64,000 bases of DNA, from contig CAJNYU010002250.1 in the NCBI GenBank assembly GCA_905331475.1, positions 124,001 through 188,000 of the forward strand. Direction: 5' to 3'. The notes beneath the pieces were generated by a model. The model made no database searches, was not told the DNA's origin, and saw nothing but the letters and a program-made list of their open reading frames with translations. The translations under genes and the position numbers were made by a program. Of this stretch, positions 1-13,100 are shown piece after piece (within the stretch, counting starts at the first letter, position 1; each line of letters opens with the position of its first letter). The DNA comes from Rotaria socialis (taxonomy: Eukaryota > Rotifera > Eurotatoria > Philodinida > Philodinidae).

Positions 1-2454
1 TGGTGTTGAGGAATTAGTAACTGGTTGGAGTAATGGGAAAGTAATTTTTAAAATTCGAGTTCTAATCATACCTAAAATGTATTTTATTAGGTTGATATAC
101 GAAACGATCGTTCAGGAGAGGTGATTTTTAAAGACAGTCTTACTGCATCAGTTGCTGGTATTGTTAAAGTAAGAAAATAATAAGATAGATGTTGAAGACA
201 TGAGCTTCATTTAGGCTGATTATCGGGTAGCAGGAGAAAATTCATTAATTTGTTGTACGAATGAAGGTGAAGTTCGTGGTTATAAATTTTCGGTACAAGA
301 CGAAAATTTAGCTGTTGCTCATACATTTAAAAGTAGTCAAGAAAGAGTTCGAGATTTATTACAAAAGAAACAAGTAAGAGGAATACATTTTTAATAGATT
401 AATCTAAATTTGTAGAATTTAGGCACTACTTCTTGAAATTCAAAATTTTGAAAATATAGGCAAAGCCAATGAAGGGCTAAATGATCAGTTTGGAACAATT
501 GAGGTTTTAGCTAAAATTCCGGTTGGTATACACAGAAACAAGAAATGAGCAGTTAATAATCGTTTTAATTATGTAATAGGCCAGTACTGCAATTCAAACA
601 AGTCTTGCAGTAGAAAAAGTCGGAAATGATTTACCTGTAGGTCAAACACTTTTTTTAAATTGAAAATACAACCAACAATCCTTTTGTTAATTTACAGGGG
701 CATATTGCAATTAAAATCAAAACAACAAATGGTAAAATTTGAAATGTAATTTGTTTTGTCTTTGATAGCAACTCTTTATTTTTTAGACACAATTATAAGA
801 GCAGTAACCATATTTGCGGAAGGCTTATTCCGAGGAGAATGTTACGTTGTGTATGTTATAATTTTAACAAATTGTTTATTATCAATCAATCTTTAATTTA
901 GTCATCCAGCAGCACATCAACTTCAAGAAAGTGTAACAATCCCTATAGTTCTACCTCGAGATGCTGCTGTTGATTTACATTTACAAATTTTTGTTGGAAC
1001 AAAAACAAGGTAGCTATAAATATCATAATTTCATTTATTATTAAAGCATTTTCTTTCTGGTCTAGTAAACTTTTTCATGTATTTGATTTGTCTCGATCAT
1101 TGCCCATTTTCTCAATGTATACAATTGTTGAAAATTCATCTCAGAACGAACCAAAAGGTTATGTAACTTTTTCGATTAATGAACGTATTTCACGAGTCAG
1201 TTACTGAATGTTTATTATGACTTTTTGTTTTTTATTCAATTTAATCTGTTTTTTAAAAGATTGTTCTTTGGATCAATCATCATTTTCTTTTGGCTGAAGA
1301 ATGCGCAGCTGATCCAGCTAGTTTATATGTTACTTTCTTATGTGTAAGAACAGACGCAAAATTAGTTATTCGAATGCAAAATACGGGACATGTTAGTCGA
1401 ATGTATTTTTAATGCAAAAAGACTTTCATTATCGTTTTATTATAATTTCAAGGTTAGGATTCAAACAGATGACATAGAATTAGCTGGAAATATAATTCAA
1501 TCGATGGGAAAATTTTTAAAAATTGAAAACTTATATACAACTGGCGACTTTCCACTAGAATTTGAACTACTTCGACAAGTTTTTTCTCAAGTATTACCTT
1601 TTTTCTCGTGTAAAAACCTAATCCTAGTTCAACTAACATATTTAGATCGAAGAATATCAAGCGGCTCGTCAAAGAATTTCATCGGATATGGCTGAACATG
1701 CAAGTATTATACGAAATTTTTTAATACGTGCTGAAGATGCTCGTCTAATGGGTGATATGTAAGTACATTAAAGTCATAGATACTCATCAATTAAAATATC
1801 ACGAATATTTTTCTCAATTTCGATTAGTTAAACTCAAGGGGGAATTATAAAAAGTCATTGAACTACTTCATACAAAAAAGAGAAAACTTGCCAATTTAGA
1901 TTTTATGATTAATACTCAATCGGTAATAATGTATAAGCTATTGACAATTTCTATTACATGAAAACGGTAGATGAGATTTTCATAGATAAATTTTTTAATC
2001 GTTATTGCTACACAAATCGTTATGTTTTTCTGTGACAACTTTCACATGTGAAAATCTGAAATAAGATTTTTCATTCTCAAATGATCTGTTCTTAATAAGA
2101 GAATTGCTTGTTTTCAAATTACTTGTGAAAGTCCTATCTTTATAATTTAGACCAATTATGAAACAACATTACATTGATTTACTTCATTTAAACCGCGATT
2201 TGATAAATGGTTATACAATTCGATGTACAAGTCATGAAGAACTAATGAGACATTTACGATTTCTTAATCAAATGGTACAAAAAGCTGGTAACTTAAGAAG
2301 TAAGCTATTCTTAGTTTAAAAATTCAAGCATAAACAAGTGATTTCCTTTGTAGTCGGCAAATATAAGACAAATACAGTTAATCACTGTCGTGCCGCAATC
2401 AAAGGAAATAATGTAGAACTATTAATTAAATCAATTAAATCTGGAACTGTTTGA
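1..2454 (+). CDS. BBS2: Bardet-Biedl syndrome 2 protein, 3' part (multi-exon)
   Basis: BBS2 is a core subunit of the BBSome, the coat-like complex that moves membrane proteins in and out of cilia. The window opens inside the gene. Exons at about 1-40, 91-168, 215-373 and 423-521, and more downstream, read as the family sequence: a segment with ELVTGWSNGK, then ADYRVAG, then LICCTNEGEVRGY. Later parts include TIIRAVTIFAEGLFRGE, VDLHLQIFVG, DDIELAGNIIQSM, DMAEHASIIRNFLIRAEDAR, LNRDLINGYTIRC and a C-terminus ending in IKSGTV. These match vertebrate BBS2 in order up to its C-terminus, as I recall that sequence. Introns are mostly 40-90 nt, with one near 390 nt (about 1760-2151). The stop is TGA at 2452-2454. 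The N-terminal beta-propeller lies mostly outside the window. No frame break was seen. Confidence 0.93.
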
Positions 2455-3072
2455 TACAATCAATTTTCTGCTACTTCTCTTTTGAAATTTTCTCATTTTT
2501 CGCAATAAGATAGGTTTTGACTGTTTTTTCTCACATCTCAGTTTTTGAATTTTAATAAAACATTTTGAATGACTACTGTGTCTAAAGAAAATATTAATTA
2601 TTTATAAATACGTATAGCATAGTTCAAAGTTCAATTTTTATTATTCGAAATTTTTGATTGGCTCATATAATTTGTCCATCAATAGAAATCAAAGTATTGT
2701 ACAAAGTGTCTCTCTTAGAATTTCACCTATCTTGTAGAATCTATTCATTTGAAAAACAAATAAGAAAACAGTGTCGAAACAACGAAGAGATGGCTCTTTC
2801 CTATTAACTTATTGCAAATACAATTTATTGAAAGTTATGAAAATACGTTTTATATTATTTATATATATTATTATTGTTCATCGTTCCAAATGTATAAGTA
2901 ACAGGTAGCATACATATAAGAAAAAAAGTCAAAAATATTAGTTTTCATTAAATACTATCTACCATTAAATAGTATCACTACTGCATGTATTTGGAGTTTC
3001 ATGCGAGCAATTTTTATTCAGTTTCAACTAAAAACAGAGCAAAAATTATATTTAATCTCTGATATTTTATTA
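2455..3072. other. BBS2 downstream region, no gene seen
   Basis: AT-rich sequence after the BBS2 stop. It should hold the BBS2 3' UTR and poly(A) signals (AATAAA-like strings occur), but no coding or RNA gene was recognised. Confidence 0.6.
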
Positions 3073-3392
3073 AATAAACCAACATGTTTCTTGTTGTTGT
3101 TGCTGTTGACCGAGTGACGAATCACTGTTATTGGAACTGTTGAAAATTAAAATAAACAAACATTAGCATTTTGTATCCTTTTCAATGAAGAAGAAGAATA
3201 TCATCTACTTTCAATGAAATTATCACTATACAACATCTTAATATAACGATGAAATGCTGATTTTGGACCATCATTAGTACTGAAAGCATGTATTACTCGA
3301 TATTCTGTATAAAAAACTATCTAAACGAGTTGCTGTCAAGACTTTATTGAGATCATCGACCAATGGAACATAGCTGACGAATAAGAAAAAAA
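3073..3392 (-). pseudogene. Decayed or error-bearing coding fragment, family unknown
   Basis: On the minus strand, codon-like sequence runs from about 3390 downward. It reads YVPLVDDLNKVLTATRLDSF, then in a different frame YTEYRVIHAFSTNDGPK and SAFHRYIKMLYSDNFIES. The two frames would join if the run of six T (minus strand) had five, so this is either a decayed host gene or a homopolymer error. A short Ser/Gln-rich stretch ending in a stop near 3073 follows an acceptor-like CAG and may be a last exon, but its phase does not fit cleanly. The foldback element at 3443 lies directly upstream. I do not recognise the family. Confidence 0.35.
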
Positions 3393-3442
3393 AAAGAATT
3401 TCTATTAGCAAAATAACTTTTATAAAGCAACATGCCTGTAAC

Positions 3443-4069
3443 CAGTGGCGGAGCCGGGGGGGGGGGCTAGGGGGGCTCAGCTCCCNGTTTTGAAAATTTT
3501 ATCGGACTTTTTGAGAAATTTGGAAGCTTTTCTGGATTTTTTTGGGGAATTTCAAATATTTTGCTGAAGTGTTTCAGGATTTTATGGAGATTTTAGAAAA
3601 TGCATTTTTTTATATAAATGAGTATTAATGTTTCCAGTTTAACGTTTTAAGAAGTGCTGCCAGGTAGCGAACTCAAAAACCCAGAAAAGAGCGAAAAAAA
3701 CGTTTAGAATCCCAGAGAAAATCTAGAAAAATTTTCAAAATCTCCATAAAATCCTGAAACAATTCAGCAAAATATTTTAAATTCCCCAAAAAAATCCAGA
3801 AAAGCTTCCAAAATTCTCAAAAAGTCCGATAAAATTTTCAAAACCCCTAAAAACCTGCAAAAGGACTTTTAAAATCCGGGGAAAATCCAGAAGAATTGCC
3901 AAAATCCGGGGAAAATCCAGAAGAATTGCCAAAATCCGAAAGATCTGTCAAAACTGTTCCTAAAGCACGCTTTTAAAAGTGCACTCTCGTCCCCAATTTT
4001 TGGATGTTCGCGACACCTCTGAGGGGCTGAGCCCCCCCCCCCCCCCCCCCAAAGCCGGCTCCGCCACTG
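3443..4069. mobile_element. Foldback (long inverted repeat) DNA element, hAT-like ends
   Basis: The ends are inverted copies of CAGTGGCGGAGCCGG, followed by runs of G on the left and C on the right and by the motif GGGGCTCAGC or its complement. Inside, the left arm (about 3487-3600) recurs inverted at about 3715-3845; the shared parts include GTCCGATAAAATTTTC and its complement. A 30-bp unit is repeated in tandem at about 3870-3930. There is no transposase, so it is non-autonomous. No clean target duplication flanks it (CCTGTAAC left, CTATTATG right), so it may be old or its ends may be mis-set. A single N at 3486 lies beside the left G run and marks an assembly uncertainty. Confidence 0.75.
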
Positions 4070-5444
4070 CTATTATGGGGTGATTGGGTGTGGGTGTCTC
4101 TTGTTGACTTTCTTCTAAAATTACGGCAACAACCAACTCGGTTCTCAGACATTTTCTCTCTCACAAGCTCCATTTGTCTGTAAGGTTTTAACATTTCTAC
4201 GTAGTTGATAAATATTTGTCGATGAAATCAAGTAAGTAGCAATGAAGGTTACATATCAGTTTCTTTGTAGGCGATGGTTTCATGTGGAAATTTTTCTTGT
4301 TTAAAAAAAGAATCATAGCTTTTGGTTTCTGAGCAATCCCATGTAAATGAACAAGAAAGATATAATGCAGTGACGTCTAATATTATACTGTGGGGAAAAA
4401 ATTGTTTATATAGTCAAAAATTACTGAGAAATCTGCATCGTATCCAAATAATGCTTTCTCTCGTTCTTAGCCATATAAATTCGCATAATCAAAGTTGCCG
4501 ACCATAATGTAAATAGCCACTTTAGAGTGATTTGCTAACTGTTACCAATTAATTCTTTGATTTTTAAATGATTTTGGTGTGAAAAATTAATTTAGTTTCA
4601 GTTTAATAAATAGTTTCTCAATTGTGAACCAAGTCGTTTTTCCATGGCCGATCAACGTCCTACTCGTGAAACAAATACACCTCATAAATATCATTCATAT
4701 ATAATGTGAACGACTTCAAGTATAAAAACTTAACAATAACTTCAATGATGCACATTATGATAGTATCAGACCATATGAGCTCTAGTTTCAAAGACATGAA
4801 TTCTGTTTTTCAGTGACTGAATCATGAAATATGAAGAGAAATTGAAAGATATATCTGCTCAACGTAGAAAATTCTAGAGATGCTCTTACATTTTCGACAA
4901 TACGCTATTTCATTTAATATCTTTAATTTTACAGATAGCATAAATAGATTGATAGTGGTCATGATTAGAGTACGATTTTATTGTAATCTTTTGTTTATAG
5001 AAGTAAAATAGAAGTTATTTCGAAGCTTTAGCCTCACGAGAAAATATGATGTATTCTTGATCAAAAGTATGATCATATAAATAGTGTTGTCCTAAGCCAA
5101 AACGACTGTGCATAATACTGAGATCCACAGATAATTGTAGAAATTCAAGGTGACTCTGGATGTTTTTCTGAAGTAATTAATATTTACTCTCTTTACTTGG
5201 TCACTAGAGTGACAATTTCTAGAAAAACACAGAACTCAAGAAACCAAGTCATTCGAAAAATCTAGAAGGGCTTTCGTAGTTAACTGTACAGCTTATCGAC
5301 TGGCAAAAAATTATTTGGTCTGATTGCTTGCTTCGTATAGAGATTCAACACGAGTACAATAATAATTATTAATCAGTTTTCATATGATACTTCCCATAAT
5401 TGAAAATTTAACTGAATGCTTTTTATTGTAGAATCGACCAGCTG

Positions 5445-5740
5445 CAATGGGTGGCATGACAGCACCCAGGACGGACAATCCGATAGCTGGATCCAATCGG
5501 TGCCTACAGGATTCTAAGTAAATCCGGATTGTGGACCCACTCACGGATGCCTAGTGTTGTAATCCGACTCCTGATATTCCTATCGAATTCGATTGTCGGA
5601 TTTGGTTAGATGTTCACCGGATTGATTCCAACACTAGGGATCCGTTAGTAGTTCCTCGACCCGGAATCCCATGGGACTTTGTTGGCTAGTCGCATTTTGT
5701 AAGATCCGATCGGATTCGGTATCGGATTCATTCACCTGGT
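5445..5740. repeat. GC-rich, ATCCG-rich repeat block
   Basis: A compositional island in AT-rich DNA, dense in ATCCGAT/ATCCGGA motifs in both orientations. CCTAGTGTTG followed by AATCCG (near 5550) is matched inverted by CGGATT then CCAACACTAGG (near 5615), giving an imperfect hairpin. It has no coding potential. It is probably part of a non-autonomous element; family and ends are unknown. Confidence 0.45.
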
Positions 5741-6950
5741 GAAATAAGAAAATGAACATTTGAGAAAACAATTCAATCTTTCAAAATGAAATACGCTCGA
5801 AAGAAAAGAAACGTGAGAAACATTGTATTACTTAAACTAGATGCTTACGTTTATGCGTGCGCATGAATGATATTATGAGAGATAAAAAAAACACGAACAT
5901 ATGAAGATTTAAAGATTTCTTCATCAGATAAACACAAAATATTCTCAACTCTCTTCGCTTAAAAACGCTATTCAATCATGACAAAATCGCTTTATTCAAA
6001 TTTCAAGTTGTCGACACACCAGAATAAGGAGAAGTGAAAAAAATCAGTAGTAAAATATTGACGAAACTACCTTTCTAGAAAAAGCATGTACAAAAACAAT
6101 ATCAGCATCTACTTTCAAGATAAATGTGCGCTCTCAATATAATTTACTACTTGGACTTCTGACATCTCAGCATTTTCAAGATATTTCTAAAAGATCGACT
6201 CATGTGTATAAAACAAATACTATGAAAAGTACTAGATCTTTCTACCACTTTTTCAAGCACGCCTTGCTCTAGTTTTCTTGTTTATAAAATTCGTACAAAG
6301 CTTCAATCAAGAATTTTGCATGATTTTATTTGAATAAAAATATGGTGTGAAATGTTTCTATTAATTATTTTAATCTCCTTTTACTTTGACTCAGGATAAT
6401 TTCTTGAAATCTATTTATGTCTATGGTAACCACCCTTTATTGTAAAAAATATATTAATTAGGACTTCCATATTACGTACCCAAATCTTTTTTAGTGTTAC
6501 CCAACAAAATCGTCGTATAGAACCAATAACTTGAACTGTAAAATCGCCGGTGTTCTCTAAGTTTTTACTACATAGGTGTTCGATCAAGTTATAGTCCTTC
6601 ATTTTCTCTTTCACACATTTTCATTTTGTTGAGAGTCAGAGAAAAATTGTACTCATCTTAAATTACCATTTACTAATGCTATCATTCATGTTTGGTTAAT
6701 CTTTCTGAATGAAATTTGATATAATTTTATTTTCACTATAGCGACTTGTTCTCAAACCAGTTGTTTTTGTTGTTCATACACATCCTTTTTTTTTACAATG
6801 CAAGAATGCTCCGCAAAAATAGTTGAATATAATCACTATTTGAATGAGAGCAACATTATTTAGTCAATTGAACAAATGAATATAATATATAAGAAAACTC
6901 TATGTTTATGGTCATGGTCATCAGGAATTTAACTTTACATTTGATATAGA

Positions 6951-7307
6951 ATTACCCATTATTCTCTCGATTTTTCGCCGAATGGCTTGATTATACATTT
7001 GATACAAGATTTAAAGATGCAGGTTGTATTCGCAAAATTGTACGTCGAGTTCAAAAACTTCAAAAAGAAGTTTGTTTCATATTTGCAGTTATTTTCATTC
7101 GTCTAGACTTGAATTATTCCAACTGATAATATCTTTGTTTATTATTCAGTCAAACTCCAAGAAGGCGAAAAAACTCGTTTTGCATCTAAACAACCAGATG
7201 AAATTGAAGCTATTTTTTAACAGTCAATTCTTCGTTTGAGTAATTGGACTAGTGATGTTCAGGACCGAACAGTAGAATTGAGTAAACAAATTCGGCCAGC
7301 AGAATAG
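6951..7307 (+). pseudogene. Decayed coding fragment, family unknown
   Basis: After an acceptor-like ATAG there is an open stretch reading NYPLFSRFFAEWLDYTFD, then RFKDAGCIRKIVRRVQKLQK. After an intron-like gap, LQEGEKTRFASKQPDEIEAIF follows in frame with a stop (TAA, where CAA would fit), then QSILRLSNWTSDVQDRTVEL and a final stop. Amino acid choice is far from random for such AT-rich DNA, so this looks like the remnant of a real gene. I cannot name it. Confidence 0.4.
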
Positions 7308-9773
7308 AAAACATGAAAATATGGAATCGCTGTTTTCCGTGTATGAAGACAGAAGACTCTTGATCAAGATACGTTTACTTTTGTTGAGCAGAAAATTCTC
7401 AATTTATTTTCTTTTACAACTAATTTCTTTTCATAAACTTCTTATCTTAAAACAAATGATATACATGTACACAATTATTAGAATACCATTTGTCATCATA
7501 AAGGTTAAATATTATTTCTATCATTATATTAAAAGGTGATTAAGGTATTTCAATATATTTATATTTGGTTGATACTAGCATTTCGGAAAGCTCAGAAGTT
7601 TATTATCATCTATTAGACTATTGGACAGGAGAGTATTCAACATAAATGAAACAAATAGATTTCTTTCTTTAGTAAATGACCGAATTTCTTAAAGAAAAAA
7701 GCAACCATACATAGAAGTAGAATGAATGAAATTGACTTTCGGCAGTTGATGTATTAGTTATAAAAACATGTAAAGAAATTATGCTTGGTCTACTTTGTTA
7801 GTTTTCATTGAATGCACCTCATAGTGCTGACAATTCTTATAATGCATCGCATAGTATTAAGGCGTAAAAAGAAAATATATGGTAACCCTAAGATTATATA
7901 AAGTTTATACTAGAAACAAACGGGAATATATTAAGATCATAATCTGTGCGTGGAATTTTTCATCAAATGTAAAATTGAATGGCAAATTAGATTTTTGTTG
8001 CATATTTCATTTTGAATTTTTTTACAATACAGAACAATCTAATACTCGAGATGATACCAACGACTTCATAATCCATATTCAAGTTGAATTAAATTATACA
8101 CAACTCTTGTTTCTAAGCATCCACCATCAGACAAAAATATCAGAGGAAAACTTATTTTTTCACAAGGTAAAAAAATATTTTTTTGCTTCGTTGTTTAATC
8201 AATTCAGCTAGTCAAAACTGATTGAAATCAAAAACTTCAGTATTCAATTTCAAATGTTATTTTATTAAGTAAATAAATACTTCATTATAGCATCGGCTAT
8301 ATCTTCACACGTTCTGATCATATGTTTTTTTTCTCTTCTAAATTGAGTACTTTCTATTTTTTTATTCTCTAATAAAATTATTCATATTAATTTTAATATT
8401 TGTATTATGATAAGTTCTGATAGCATACTTAGAATAATAGAAAATAGTGTGATGCAATTAAATTTATTGTTGCAAGTCACTTTTTTTTAAAAAGACTTCT
8501 TGATGCGTGTTAGACAATTCGATATTTAATCTTTTTGAACCATACGATTATTGTTTATTCAGTTGAAATATTTTCCCGTCAATCTATTTTTTGTCAAACT
8601 ATTTTTAGAGTGAGATCAATCGATTCAATAAAATATAGATAGATTTTCTTTTTTCATCTGAAACTTATTTAAAAAAACTACACTTGAACGACGTAAAAAT
8701 TGAGATTCTAAAAATAAAATAATGATAGATTGGAGTAGAATTTATTTTCGTATGATGAAGAAACCCATGAACTGCTTAAACGAACTTTGCATGTTAATTT
8801 ATTACCATGGAAGATATTTAATCAGTAATAACTGAAAATTTCTATTTGAGTTTTTCGTGATCATATGTTCGATCTTTATTTGAGTAAATCTTGCTAGAAG
8901 ATAATAGTTTTTTTCTTCTTTGCATGCTCATATGTTAAAAATTTACATTCATTTTCTTTTTTCATCAAGTTTTTGTTAGTAGAAAAACAAAAATATTGAC
9001 ATGGAGATTGAGTTTGCCTAATAAATTATGTTGTTACGATGAAGTCAAGAGAAAAAAGCCTCTGACATTTAGTTTGTTTTACCGATTTTCAATATAGATA
9101 AGTGTGTTCTTGTCGCATTCTATCGATATTTTCTTTTCAATAATTTAGTGTTAGATACAAATTTTTCTCTCATCAAATACTTTTAGATAGAACGCAAAAA
9201 TATTTATTCATCTAATGGAAATAATATAAACTGTAAAAAGACAATTAGTTTTCGTTCTTCAAATTTACATGCTTCGATCAAATTAATGATGATCGAGTAA
9301 AATGTTCATAGATTTTCAAATGCTGATAAAGAAACAATTCATGATCTTTTACTATTCTTTTCTTTTATTGGTTCCCATATTTCGTTCTCAGTAGTGTAAA
9401 AACAAAAAAACAATAAAAGAAATCGACGAGCGACAACAATTGTTGCCGTTTGCATAGAAAAACTTACCTGAAGTAACATATAAAGCAATACTCAATCGAC
9501 ACCTTGTTCCTTGACAACAAATAGACAATTAAAATGTAAACTAATAAAAAGGAAATAACAGACGAATAATTAAATAACGTTGAGGAAAAAAATGTATCAT
9601 TTTGTTTTTATCGATGCATCATTTTTAGCCAAGAAAAAGAACTCTAATTTATCAAATACTCAATTGGTTTTATTTTGTTTGTTCGGTTGCAGCCCTGCAT
9701 CTGCTGGATTGTATCAACATAATGAAATAATTTTATTTCGCTAGGCATCTACTATTTCACTCGTCTTTCTTCC

Positions 9774-9801
9774 TTCTCTCTCTCTCTCTCTCTCTCTCTC
9801 T
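9774..9801. repeat. (CT)n microsatellite
   Basis: About 14 uninterrupted CT units in the region upstream of the disordered-protein gene. Confidence 0.9.
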
Positions 9802-10196
9802 GATTCTTAATCTCATTCGCTACTATTTTACTTGAATAAAAAAAGAACGAAACTCTTCATCCCATTTACAGTATCGTAGAAACACACTGATTTTTTTAGT
9901 GTCTATTGTTGTCGCCGTCGCTATTGTTTGTTGATGTTATTGTTGAGTATAAAGTAATGACGATGGGCACATTTAGATAGATGCAACTGTGTGTGAAGTG
10001 GTTGTCGTTATGTGTAGAATATAGGCAGTAGTTTAACAGAGACAAGTAATGTATAAGTGAAAAACAGAAAGGTTTCTTCAGTTTTTATTCAATTTGTGTT
10101 TAATGTCGTTCATGGTTAAAAAATATTGAATTATGTATCTGTTGGTTTCTGTTTTTTTTTATTTTAGAAAATTTTAAATATTTTCAAAATAAAGTT

Positions 10197-13100
10197 ATGA
10201 CCGAAGTCGAAGATACAACACAAATATCTAAACCATTAACATTTGAACCATTAAGTTCTCTTCCAAATGATACAACCGTAACAACAACTGATCATGGTAA
10301 ATCATCTTTCGTATCTAATGAATTTTTTATAGTCATAGTTTTTTTTCTCTCTCCAGATGAGTCTCGGCAACAAAAAACCATTGCAAGTGACTTAACAACA
10401 AATATTATAACTGATGAAAGTAAAGCAATCAGTGAAAATCATCATGAAAATATTGACAGTAACGGCATGAATAATACAGATGAATTAACGTAAGTAATCA
10501 AATTACAGAAGACATTTATTTCTTTAACAAAAAAAAACATAATTTTGTTTAAGTTCTAGTTCTTCTCCAACATCAAAGCAGGTAAACAATCCTGAACATA
10601 CAACGAGTAATGGCGTTCACAGTACCGATGATTTCGATAATGAAGATATACAAAAGAAAAGGAGTGGTGTTATTCATGACATTAGTTTAGGATCTGGTGA
10701 TGATACAAATGCTTCACGAAGATCAGTAACTTCTACTCATCTACAAGATGGTCAAGTGAATAATTCAGCGCCACATACTACTGATCCATCAACAGAAATA
10801 GATCAAACATCGCAACCCTCAACTGAACCACCAATTCGACCAACGAGTGTATTAGCTTCAGATGATCATCATGTATCGAATGAAAAACGATTATCATCAT
10901 CTGTTCAACAAGTTGAACCTGCATCTGACGGCAATGATCATCATGAAACACAAGAAGATTCAACAAAAACGACTACTCTTATTGATAGTACTGTTGATCA
11001 ACATCAATCAGATGATGAATCGATACATAGAAAAACAGAAACTATTGATGATGATCATCATCATCAACGACCATCAAGTGCTATGAAGCAAAGCATGCTT
11101 GATGAAACAACAAATTTTCGTGCAGCATCACCAAAACCGTCATCTTCACGAGCACAATCAGCAACTAGTAAACGATCAGTTCATGTTACACCAGAAGAAG
11201 TAAGTTAAGTATTTTATAGAAATAGATAACTTTGTTTTTCTTTGTTTAGCCTTCAACATCCGGTGATGAAAAACGTACCGATATGAGTCCATCAAAATTA
11301 ACACCTGATGCTGGCAATGATACTGATATTGACAATCAAGAAGTAGCAAATGTTGCTCGACGTCCATCACGTGCGATGTCACCATTGAATCGTCCACGAT
11401 CACCAACACCTAATGACTCACGTAAAGCATCAATAAATATGGAAAGACCATCATCAGCTCATGCTACACCATTACAATCGCCAACCGATGATGATACAAA
11501 TCATTCGGCAGTAGATCATGACCATACGATAAGCCCAACTGTCGATAATAATCATAGATCTAGCTCACCAGCTGTATCAAATAATAATAAGCAAGAAGAT
11601 GACGACGAACAAAAACAAACTGTTGAAGCGCCAACAACGTTCGTCTCGTCAGCATCACGAAGAGAAAGTACAAACACACATGATCAACAACAAACATCTC
11701 GGCCAACAAGTGCTTTGAAAACAAAATCTGATGATAATTCATTTGAACCAGCAACTAGTCGACCAGGTTCTAGTCGCCTACATGATGTGATAGCAACAGA
11801 TGAACATTTAAAACTTATTAAACCAGGTGAGCAACTTCAAACTCCAACAGATGAATTCGAGAATGAACGAACACACAGTCTACCGCCATCAGCAATTGAT
11901 ACTCAACCCATGATATCAGCTGTTCCTTCTTTAGACAGTAATATTGCTCAGAGCGAAGAAAATCGTTCTCGACCACCAAGTGCAGTTAATCGTAAAAGTC
12001 CAACAAAAAGTATGCTTAGTAATGAGAAAGGCATCGATGACGAAGTTCTACCATCAGATGACTCGACAGATCATGATATTCATCAACAACAAACACATGC
12101 TACCGATGATAAACCGGCAAGGTAAATAGATTATCGTCGTAAAACAATTAGAAACGTTTTGGATTGAACTTTTAGTCGACGTGAAACTCAAGTTGTTGAG
12201 AAAACAGGACATATTTCTGGCAGCCGGCGAGCAAGTGCTTCTCAACAGCCCGAAGAATTTGACAAGTAATTATTTGATTCTACAGTAAATACTTTCTTAT
12301 ATGTTTTCTAGTCATCGGGAACCATCAATAACAAGTCGGGGAACAAGTAATGAGGTACAAGAATCAACAAGGTAAGAATTTTATTTATTGTTTTGGTTGA
12401 TAATCAAATTTTATTTTAAGTCAAAATGATTTCGTATCTGAGCAACAAAGTAACAGTCGAAGAGAAAGTGCTAATCTTGAACTGAAACCTTCTAGCCGAA
12501 AACCAAGTGTTACGTCTGTCGAACAAACACCAAGTAAAAGAGGAAGTATCGTCAATGAACAACATGTATCTAGTAAACGACCAAGTGTTGCTTCAGATCT
12601 TCATATTGGCAGTCGTCGAGAGAGTACTAATAATGAACCACAAATAGAAATCAAGCGAGACAGTACTGTCTTCGAACAAGCACAAGCTAATCGAAAAGGA
12701 AGCACTACTTCTGACGAACAACCGTCAAGCAAAAGAGGAAGCATCACTCACGAACAGCATGCATCAAGTTCGCCAGAAAGTTTTCATGATGAAGTGAAAA
12801 TTTCAAGTGGAAAAGAAAGTCCTATCCCAGAACAGCAAGTATCTAGTAAACGGCCAAGTGTTGCTTCAGACGTTCAGACCGACAGTCATCGACGAAGTGT
12901 TGTTGATGATATACACACGCCAAGCAGACGAGTGAGCACAGTTAGTCAAAAAAAGTCTCCTAGCCGAAAAGCAAGTACTGCATCCGAACACGACATACAT
13001 AATAAACGAGAAAGTATTACTTCGAATCAACCAGTATCAAGTCGACAAGGAAGTGCTGAGAACAAACAACCATCATTTAGTAAGCATGGAAGTACTGTTA

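Larger units (their letters stand above)
4070..10196. other. Long intergenic region
   Basis: About 6 kb of very AT-rich sequence without an intact gene. Two things stand out and are listed separately: a GC-richer block at 5445-5740 and a coding-like fragment at 6951-7307. The last few hundred bases before 10197 should hold the promoter and 5' UTR of the next gene. A TTTTAG acceptor-like site lies about 30 bases before that gene's ATG and could be a 5' UTR intron end or a trans-splice site. Confidence 0.55.

Noticed and set aside
7879-8211. 110-codon open frame on the plus strand
   Set aside because: Composition follows the local AT bias (rich in Phe, Ile, Lys, Asn), with no motif and no splice partners.
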